64,000 bases of DNA. Source: JBFLYO01 sp040756745. GTDB taxonomy: Bacteria; Bacteroidota; Ignavibacteria; UBA10030; UBA6906. The stretch is from assembly GCA_040756745.1 (NCBI GenBank), contig JBFLYO010000003.1, forward strand, positions 95,246 to 159,245. Direction: 5' to 3'. This document shows positions 32,646 through 39,050 of this stretch, in pieces; position 1 is the first letter of the stretch, and every line of letters begins with the position of its first letter. The notes beneath the pieces were generated by a model that was not told the DNA's origin, ran no database searches, and worked only from the letters and a program-made list of their open reading frames with translations. A program made the position numbers and the translations under genes.

Positions 32646-34999
32646 CATTCGTGATCGGCGCGTTTTTTGCTCTTGGCTTTGTCATCTTCCTCTTCGGCCT
32701 CCAGTCGATCTTCTTCTTCCCTCTCACGATTGCCTACGAACGATGGAAGCGCCGCTTTTTCACCCGCTGGGGTGACTCATACAGGCCGTTCGTTTCCGTG
32801 ATCGTCCCTGCATACAACGAAGAGAAGACGATCGCTCTCACCGTTGCATCCATTCTTGCCTCGGAGTATCCGCAGTATGAAGTCATCGTCGTCAACGACG
32901 GGTCCACCGACAGGACTGAAGAGCTGCTCAAGCCATTCATCGATCAAGGGAAGATCGCCTATGTCGCGAAGCCGAATGGCGGGAAGGCGAGTGCGCTCAA
33001 CGCGGGGATTGCACGTTCCCGAGGGGATATCGTCTTCTGCACAGACGCCGATTCAATGTTCCGCCCCGATACGCTGGCAAACGCTGCACGCTGGTTTGTC
33101 GATCCGGGTATTCACGCCGTGTGCGGGAACGACACGCCGGCGAGACCCGACACCCCGCTGCAGAAACTGCTGACGCTCACGACACATGTCGGCACGGGGT
33201 TCGTCCGACGTGCCTTTACAGTGCTGAATGTCATGCCGATCATTTCCGGAAACACGGGCGCAATACGCAAAGAGTGGCTCAGGCGAGTCGGCGGGTTCAG
33301 TGAAGTGTGGGGAGAGGATCTTGACCTGACGTTCAAGCTGCAGCGTGCAGGGGCCAGGATTATCTACGACGGCGAGGCGCTTGTCATGTGTGATGTCCCG
33401 CGCAACTTCCCTGCGCTCTGGAGGCAGAGAGTGCGATGGACGCGGAGCTACCTGAAGATCACCACGGCGCACCGGGACATGGTCTTCCGTCCGGCATATT
33501 TTCCGTTCTCCTGGTATCTGCCGGTGAATTGGTTCACCATGGTTGGCATACCACTGATCCAGCTTGCGCTTTTCGTTTCGCTGCCGTTTGCAATCTCCTC
33601 CGGAGCGTACATCATGGGCGGGCCGCTGGCTGTTGTGGCGTTTCTCGGCTACGGGATGTTTGCCGCGATCGTCATCTACAGCACTCTGCTCGACGGTCAG
33701 GCGGCGCACTTGCGATACTTACCCTTGTATGGATGGCTTATCATTCCGCTATCCTACTTCTACAACGGGGTCGTCGTCTACTCATTGTTTGCCGAGCTGC
33801 GAAAGGCGGCGGAGAGGTGGGAGAAGCGAGAGCGACGAGACTTCACGGCTGCCCCCGTGCGCCGGCACAGGATCGCCGGGATTGTGACACAGGGGATCGT
33901 GCCGGCACTGGCGACGGTTGCCGTTGCGTGGATAGTAGTGCGGGCGGGAGATCTCTCATCGAATACGCCGCTTCCTCCGGTGAGGGCGGGGCAAACCGGA
34001 ATCACGTTGGCAACCCACTTCGATGCGTGGACAAGGCCGGCTGATGCGCTGTCGTCGATTCTCCGTCGTGAGGGCTCGTCGCTGGTGACGAGTGTCGGAC
34101 TTGGGGCAGGGCGGTATGAATGGAATTTCTTCCGCTGGCAGGGGCACGAGTCGACATGGAGCAACGACCAGCGGGTGTCGGGTGGCGATCTGCTTGCCGA
34201 TGCGGTCGCAACCATGAAGAAGAACGGACGGCGGATCATCTCCATTGTCGATCTCTACGCCCCGAAATACATTGCGGAGCATCCCGGCTTCGCGGCGCGC
34301 GGATCGGACGGGAATCGGAGCTCGGAGCAGGTTTGCTTCACTGAGCTCGTATCGGGAGATTATGGGCGCTGGATAAGTGAGATGGTAGGGTACCTTGCGC
34401 GGACGTACGACATCGAGGGGATCAGTCTGACCGAAGTCGAGTACGACCGCTACTGTTTCGACGAACGATGCCTTGACTCCTACCGGACGGTTACCGGAGG
34501 GGACACGTGGCCTCGCAGCTTTTTCGGGGGAGGAGGGATCGACAGGAACGCGCGAGTGGTGGGAGAGTGGCGGTCGGCGCTGCTTGCGCGTTACCTGCAT
34601 GAACTTGCCGATACCGTCCACGCATATGGCAAGAAGCTGTATATCGATGTCCCGATCCACTACGACCGGCTGAATGATGAAGGAATCTCCTCGGGGCTGT
34701 ACTACCCGGGTCTGCTCAGATTCGCTGACGGTTTGGTGGTGTGGGATTATTTCTACCTTGAAGGCCGTTCGCCGGCGACGTCCGAGAACGTGGCACGCTT
34801 CTTTGTGAAGAGATTTGGTGCTGAGAAGATCATTATGTCTTTGGGTCTGTGGGGGAAGGGGAAGGCCGTCAGTCCGGGTGATCTTTCCCGCGCCGTGCAT
34901 TATTCGCTTGCCGGAGGTGCAACGCATCTCTGGATCACGCCGAATCATCTGATCACCGACGAACACTGGAGCGCGTTGAGGGGGGTGTATGCTCAATAG
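32642..34999 (+). CDS. Processive GT2 synthase fused to an extracytoplasmic TIM-barrel-like domain (PgaC-PgaB-like)
   Basis: A 785-residue protein. An N-terminal helix (2-30) precedes a GT2 domain (48-280) with the full processive set: NDGSTD (85-90), DAD (135-137), EDLD (225-228) and QRVRW (262-266), as in PgaC/IcaA and hyaluronan or cellulose synthases. Four or five membrane helices follow (285-435). From about 450 to the end is a soluble domain with TIM-barrel-like strands (TGITLATHFDAW, GISLTEVEYDRYCF, LYIDVPIHYDRL, LVVWDYFYLEG, IIMSLGLWGKGK, ATHLWITPNH). It resembles the GHL hydrolase half of PgaB. The synthase would polymerise and translocate a beta-linked aminosugar while the barrel trims or binds it outside the inner membrane. 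It overlaps the deacetylase gene by four bases. Confidence 0.87.
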   Translation: MTFVIGAFFALGFVIFLFGLQSIFFFPLTIAYERWKRRFFTRWGDSYRPFVSVIVPAYNEEKTIALTVASILASEYPQYEVIVVNDGSTDRTEELLKPFIDQGKIAYVAKPNGGKASALNAGIARSRGDIVFCTDADSMFRPDTLANAARWFVDPGIHAVCGNDTPARPDTPLQKLLTLTTHVGTGFVRRAFTVLNVMPIISGNTGAIRKEWLRRVGGFSEVWGEDLDLTFKLQRAGARIIYDGEALVMCDVPRNFPALWRQRVRWTRSYLKITTAHRDMVFRPAYFPFSWYLPVNWFTMVGIPLIQLALFVSLPFAISSGAYIMGGPLAVVAFLGYGMFAAIVIYSTLLDGQAAHLRYLPLYGWLIIPLSYFYNGVVVYSLFAELRKAAERWEKRERRDFTAAPVRRHRIAGIVTQGIVPALATVAVAWIVVRAGDLSSNTPLPPVRAGQTGITLATHFDAWTRPADALSSILRREGSSLVTSVGLGAGRYEWNFFRWQGHESTWSNDQRVSGGDLLADAVATMKKNGRRIISIVDLYAPKYIAEHPGFAARGSDGNRSSEQVCFTELVSGDYGRWISEMVGYLARTYDIEGISLTEVEYDRYCFDERCLDSYRTVTGGDTWPRSFFGGGGIDRNARVVGEWRSALLARYLHELADTVHAYGKKLYIDVPIHYDRLNDEGISSGLYYPGLLRFADGLVVWDYFYLEGRSPATSENVARFFVKRFGAEKIIMSLGLWGKGKAVSPGDLSRAVHYSLAGGATHLWITPNHLITDEHWSALRGVYAQ

Positions 35000-35002
35000 C
35001 TA

Positions 35003-35148
35003 GAGCAGCAGCCTGGAGTAGGCAGTACGCAGTAAGCAGCGTGGAGTAAGGGAGTATGGGGTAGGGCCCAACCCCCTTTCCGTTCCGCAATCCGCAATTC
35101 CTGATCCGCAATGCTGTAATCCGCAATCCCCGTTCCGCAATCCTGTGA
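35003..35148. repeat. Two adjoining heptamer tracts (GCAGTAN and CCGCAAT)
   Basis: The gap between the GT2 fusion and the methyltransferase has no gene. Its first half repeats GGAGTAG-GCAGTAC-GCAGTAA-GCAG-like units; its second half repeats CCGCAAT with variants (TCCGCAATTCC, TCCGCAATGC). Bases 35149-35330 hold no recognisable feature apart from a possible alternative GTG start for the next gene at 35211. Confidence 0.6.
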
Positions 35149-35330
35149 CTTACAACTTTTCAGTAACTCTGGCAGTCAAGAGCTGAGAAAGCCACACGGC
35201 GTTTTGGGCTGTGTCACCCGGATCCAGCCGGTTGTGCAATCTGTGGAAAAAGACCGCGAGAAGAGGTAGATTCGGGGGACAGATATGTACTGAGGATCTC
35301 GGCGCAGACTCGCAGCCACAGGTCAGGTTA

Positions 35331-36317
35331 ATGTACGCCATGTTAGGCTCCAGCCGCTCCATCTGGACAACTCCTTCATTCCCACGCTCCTGTCCGCTCT
35401 GTGGACAGTCGGAGAGCGTGGTCCTCTCGAGACAGATGCATCATCATCTCGATTGCACCACCGTGGTATGTGAGGCATGCTCGTTCGTGTACACGAATCC
35501 GATGCCGGCGGAGGACGTGTACAGGAGATTTCACGTCGAAGCGTATGCCCGATTCTACGGAAAGACTGCCACCGGCCCCCCAAAGGACAAGGGCCAGAGG
35601 GAGCCGGACTTCGCGAAGGCGATCTTTGAACGAATCGAGGAAGTGAAACCGTTGGATGGATCCCGGGTGCTCGAGATCGGCTCGGGGAACGGGGAATTCT
35701 TGTGGTGGGCGAAGAAACGAAGGCTGTCGGTGGTAGGAATCGAGCCGAACGTCCAATTCTACAGATCTCTCTGTGATGCGGGTCTGCCTGTACAATACGG
35801 TACGTTGGAAGACCTCACGGCTATCCCGAAGGAAAGTATTGATGTCATTGTCATGCGGGAAGTGCTGGAGCACTTCTATGAGCCAAACTGGGCGCTGCAG
35901 AGAGTTTGGGAACTGCTGGCACCGGATGGCATCCTGGTGCTCACCGTCCCAAATATTCTCAAGCCGTGGCGATCACTCGATCGGTATTTCCTGCGATACG
36001 TGCATCCAAACACGTTCTCCCCAACGACGTTGCCTGCGATGCTTGGTAAACACCGGTTTGACGTGTGCCTGCTTGACACCGGCAGCGACGACTGGCGCGT
36101 GCCGCAATCGATCTTTTGCATTGCAAGGAAGGGGCAGGCCGCCAGGGCTTTCACGCCGGAAAGCAACGCCGCAACGGCGAAAGACATCCTTGAGGCCTGC
36201 TCGCGATACCGTCGAAAGTGGACGCTCGTGTGGGCAACTCGCTATCGACTGTTTCAAATCTATGCGATAGTGTACAGATTGTTGCGGCCGATTTTGCGGC
36301 TTGTGAAGCGATTCTGA
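35331..36317 (+). CDS. Class I SAM-dependent methyltransferase with N-terminal zinc ribbon
   Basis: A protein of about 328 residues from the ATG at 35331 (MYAMLGSSRSIW); a GTG at 35211 would add 40 residues without domain character. A zinc ribbon comes first (SCPLCGQSE ... VVCEACSFVYTNP, four Cys). The methyltransferase fold follows with SAM loop VLEIGSGNGEFLWWA, acidic VVGIEPN, and DVIVMREVLEHFYEPN before LAPDGILVLTVPN. This ribbon-plus-methyltransferase form is common in sugar and surface-polysaccharide gene sets, modifying a nucleotide sugar or glycan. Its location after the polysaccharide operon fits, though 331 bases of repeats separate them. Confidence 0.8.
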   Translation: MYAMLGSSRSIWTTPSFPRSCPLCGQSESVVLSRQMHHHLDCTTVVCEACSFVYTNPMPAEDVYRRFHVEAYARFYGKTATGPPKDKGQREPDFAKAIFERIEEVKPLDGSRVLEIGSGNGEFLWWAKKRRLSVVGIEPNVQFYRSLCDAGLPVQYGTLEDLTAIPKESIDVIVMREVLEHFYEPNWALQRVWELLAPDGILVLTVPNILKPWRSLDRYFLRYVHPNTFSPTTLPAMLGKHRFDVCLLDTGSDDWRVPQSIFCIARKGQAARAFTPESNAATAKDILEACSRYRRKWTLVWATRYRLFQIYAIVYRLLRPILRLVKRF

Positions 36318-36361
36318 ATCATCAACATTCACTTTCTCTCACCCCTCTAGGAGACCCTCCT

Positions 36362-36868
36362 ATGACTCCGCACACGTCGTTTCGCACCGCGCTGGTTCTT
36401 CTAGTTGCGCTTTCCTTTGCTGGATGTGTCAAACCTGACCCGTCGGTAGCTCTGAAACCACTCGTCGACCGGTATGTGCTGGCATGGAATACCGGCGACG
36501 TGAAAGGTCTTGAAGAGATAGTCAGCAGCGACTTTCAGCTTCGGATGACCCCGGGATTTGAGCCGACCCGCGGCATCGACTCGCTCAAGAGCGCGATCGC
36601 ATACTGGCGAACAGCATATCCGGACTTCACAATCACCCTCGATGAAGTGATCTACACGCAGAGCGTAATCGCCGCGCGATGGACGATCAAAGCCACGAAC
36701 AGCGGCCCCGGCTCATCGCCACCTACTGGAAAGACCGTGGTCGTCCCCGGGATGAGTCTCTTGCATGTCGCGGAAGGGAAACTCGTCGACGAATGGATAG
36801 CCGGCAACGATCTCTCGTGGATGCAGCAGCTCGGCTACTCGTTCGCGCCGCCGCAGGCCGGGAAGTAG
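36362..36868 (+). CDS. SnoaL-like (NTF2-fold) lipoprotein
   Basis: A 168-residue protein. The ATG at 36362 is fixed by AGGAG 8 bases upstream and by the lipoprotein signal it starts (hydrophobic stretch ending LSFAGC, Cys20). The mature part is a SnoaL/ester-cyclase-like NTF2 fold: VDRYVLAWNTGDVKGLEEIV, then FEPTRGIDSLKSAIAYWRTAYPDF as separate elements, and WTIKATNSG. The catalytic role is uncertain; such domains bind small hydrophobic ligands or act as cyclases. Confidence 0.75.
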   Translation: MTPHTSFRTALVLLVALSFAGCVKPDPSVALKPLVDRYVLAWNTGDVKGLEEIVSSDFQLRMTPGFEPTRGIDSLKSAIAYWRTAYPDFTITLDEVIYTQSVIAARWTIKATNSGPGSSPPTGKTVVVPGMSLLHVAEGKLVDEWIAGNDLSWMQQLGYSFAPPQAGK

Positions 36869-36869
36869 A

Positions 36870-36958
36870 AAAGGGAAAGGTTGTCAATTGTGGATTGCGG
36901 TGAGCCATTCTGATTGAAGATGGAAAATTGAAAATGGAGGAGTGCTATTAACTCATCA
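36870..36958. repeat. Degenerate heptamer tract
   Basis: Units such as GGATTGC, TGATTGA, AAATTGA and, toward the right, AACTCAT-CACTCAC-AATTCTC-CACTCTT continue into the 3' end of the next leftward gene. It separates the SnoaL-like and HEAGH genes, which converge here. Confidence 0.5.
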
Positions 36959-36959
36959 C

Positions 36960-37526
36960 TCACAATTCTCCACTCTTAACTGCGTTCTCTCTTCTCTCAT
37001 CTCTTTCCTCTCTCATCTTCTTTACTGCAAACCACGCGCCAGCGCCAATTGCCGCAGCGCATATCAATATGCCCATCCAGTATACCGTCGCACCCAGGAT
37101 CTCTGAGGTCTCCTGGTCACCATTGAGCAGCCAGTTCCAATCATGGATCAACCCCCGGGCGAGAAGCCTGAGCTTCCGGTACGGCGCGTCCTTGATGTAG
37201 ACGCTTACGTTCACAAGATTCTCGCCGAGCCAGAAGCCCGGATACCAGATCTGGTCGAGGTTCTGGCGCCAGACGACAATAAGCAACGCGAGAGGAATGA
37301 GCACCTGAACCAACGACCCGCCGAGGAGGTACAGCCACTGCCCGAAGAGCTTGAAGAACAGATGCCCGGCTTCGTGGATGAACAGATTGATCGTGTCCAG
37401 CAGCCAGAGCACGAAGGGAGGAGAATAGCCGGGAACGGAAGGATCGTAGCGGTCGAGGAGGAACACCAGCAGGTAACTGCAATACGCCAGTACGGCCAGC
37501 TTCAGTACGAGGATCGCCGTGCGCAT
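36960..37526 (-). CDS. Integral membrane protein with HEAGH zinc-peptidase motif (M50-like)
   Basis: A 188-residue protein with about four membrane helices. The motif HEAGH (about 51-55) lies at the start of a helix with GGSLVQVLIPLAL after it. Two further conserved-looking stretches are FWLGENLVNVSVYIKDAP and LIHDWNWLL, whose His/Asp could complete a metal site. This arrangement resembles a family of uncharacterised membrane metallopeptidase-like proteins distantly like site-2 proteases; a PDZ domain and the LDG motif are absent. The C-terminal 20 residues are charged and partly encoded by an AGAGAAGAG repeat. It follows the truncated photolyase-related gene by 18 bases. Confidence 0.65.
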   Translation of the reverse strand: MRTAILVLKLAVLAYCSYLLVFLLDRYDPSVPGYSPPFVLWLLDTINLFIHEAGHLFFKLFGQWLYLLGGSLVQVLIPLALLIVVWRQNLDQIWYPGFWLGENLVNVSVYIKDAPYRKLRLLARGLIHDWNWLLNGDQETSEILGATVYWMGILICAAAIGAGAWFAVKKMREERDERRENAVKSGEL

Positions 37527-37544
37527 GTGACTACGCCGTGGTGA

Positions 37545-38519
37545 TCAAGAGCGACGCTGTAGCTCCTGCACCCTCAACCAGGAGATGCCGTACCTGTACT
37601 CCCTCCAGCCCAGGATCTCGCGAACGAGCGGCTCGGCGATAGACAGCGGCAGACGTCCCTCTTGGTAGGCGGTGTCGATCTTCTTGAGGACCTGGGGTGC
37701 GTGGAGGAGGCCGAGGTCGAGGAAGGTCAAGGTTGAGGTTAAGGTTAAGGGGAGATTGAGATCGAGATTGAGATTAAGGTTAAGGTCGAGGAGGTCGTTG
37801 GCTTGGGCATGAGTCACGGGCAACTGGAAATCGGATGTGCAGCCGGGATGGCCGGCAAAGAGCGCTTCGACGCACTCGGCGACTTCGTGGGTCATTGCAT
37901 CCGGAAGAAACGATGTACCCGTCGGATTGAGCTGGTCAGGGAGACGGATCGACGTCTCGCTGCCGACGATCCACGTCCCCCCTGCAGGTGCGCTATCCGC
38001 AATGAGGATCCGGTTCGTGAGTCGAAGCCGCCGGTAATGGGATTCCATCCGGAATCCGCCGGCACAGGTGTACTCCTCCGCAAAGGCACGGCGGTCGGTC
38101 AGGAACATCGAGTTGGGTGTCAGCCGGATTGCGGCACCGCACGCATCCGCGATTTCCACAACCTCATCACGCATTCCCGGCTCGGCGGGCTCCATGACAA
38201 CCAGCTCCGCAGGCCCGTTCCGATCCAGATGGTCACGGAGGGCATCGCTGTACGAGTGATGACCGTGCAATCCGCCTGCACGGATCGGATAGTAATCAAC
38301 AGAAAGGCCGCGCCGCTTCAGCTCTTCCGCGAAATGCCGCATCGCGGAGAGTGACAACATGACCCTGTGCTTGTGGCAGGGCAGCCGCTTCCACTGCGCC
38401 TCGCTCTCGATCATCAGAACCCTCGCGGGTTCGGTGCGGCGGTCAACGCGGACAACCTCCGCCAGCGCGGAGTTGTTTCGTGCAAGCTGGTCGGCCAAGA
38501 TCCAGATCGTGCGTGACAT
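37545..38519 (-). pseudogene. Cryptochrome/deoxyribodipyrimidine photolyase-related protein, truncated and repeat-interrupted
   Basis: The 324-residue frame matches the N-terminal part of the photolyase-related family with FAD and a 4Fe-4S cluster (COG3046, usually about 500 residues). Family landmarks are MSRTIWILADQL, RGLSVDYYPI and TPNSMFL, and later GLLHAPQVLKKI and VREILGWREYRYG. Residues 244-268 are instead a hexamer-repeat translation (LDLNLNLNLDLNLPLTL), replacing the segment that normally joins the domains. The frame stops 16 residues after GWREY, losing the FAD-binding and Fe-S half. It is therefore probably non-functional as a (6-4) photolyase. It abuts DinB (stop 38520) on one side and the HEAGH gene on the other. 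Confidence 0.8.
37716..37790. repeat. In-frame hexamer repeat tract (AAGGTT / GAGATTGAGATCGA units)
   Basis: On the plus strand the tract reads AAGGTTGAGGTTAAGG-type hexamers followed by GAGATTGAGATCGAGATTGA-type hexamers. It stays in frame in the photolyase-related gene. The same two hexamer types make up the hairpin at 21446-21605. Confidence 0.7.
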
Positions 38520-39023
38520 TCAGGATTGTCCGGAGGTTTCCCGATAAAATGCGATGAGGTCGGTCTTGGGAGGGGCGTGGCCGAGCTGTCGCATCATCGC
38601 GACGATCTGTCCGCGGTGATAGGTGGAATGATTGACAAGGTGTTGGATGGCCTGCGAGTACACATAGGTGTAGGTCTTTCCCGTGGGATAGGCAACACTG
38701 AACGATCCCTTGAGTTTTTTGTCGGTCATCGTGCCGAGGAACTGCGCCATGCCGAATCCCGTTTTTTCCCAGACGGCTTTGACGGCCGAAAGGGTCGGTA
38801 CCTCCGCGGCGGTAATCATCTCCTTCTCGGGCATCCCCGCGAGCCGGCTGAGCCAGATCTTCTCGGCCCCCACCAGGTGTGTCAGGGTGGCATGGATGCT
38901 CGCGTGACTGCTCTTCATGTCCTTTGTCAACTCATCCGGCGGCAACGGGGCGAGTGCGTCGAAGAGCCGGTTCGTCGCCCACGAATTGAAGGCATGCAGG
39001 AGTTTAATCTCCTGAAGTGTCAT
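38520..39023 (-). CDS. DinB family protein (putative metal-dependent four-helix bundle)
   Basis: A 167-residue protein of family length. LLHAFNSWATNRLFDAL is the typical first helix. His residues expected for the metal site are visible in SIHATLTHLVGAEKIWL (helix 2) and HLVNHSTYHRGQIVAMM (helix 4, HxxxHRGQ). DinB/YfiT relatives are thiol transferases or have unknown activity. It lies 27 bases after mutS and its stop touches the truncated photolyase-related gene. Confidence 0.88.
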   Translation of the reverse strand: MTLQEIKLLHAFNSWATNRLFDALAPLPPDELTKDMKSSHASIHATLTHLVGAEKIWLSRLAGMPEKEMITAAEVPTLSAVKAVWEKTGFGMAQFLGTMTDKKLKGSFSVAYPTGKTYTYVYSQAIQHLVNHSTYHRGQIVAMMRQLGHAPPKTDLIAFYRETSGQS

Positions 39024-39050
39024 GCGTTCCTCCGGTTCATCACAGCGTAA

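Noticed and set aside
35003..35148. CRISPR or IS remnant in the repeat-filled gap
   Set aside because: Unit size is seven bases, with degenerate units and no spacers, terminal repeats or transposase fragment.
35211..35330. GTG start giving a 40-residue N-terminal extension of the methyltransferase
   Set aside because: The extension resembles neither the zinc ribbon nor a signal, and the ATG at 35331 leaves the complete ribbon.
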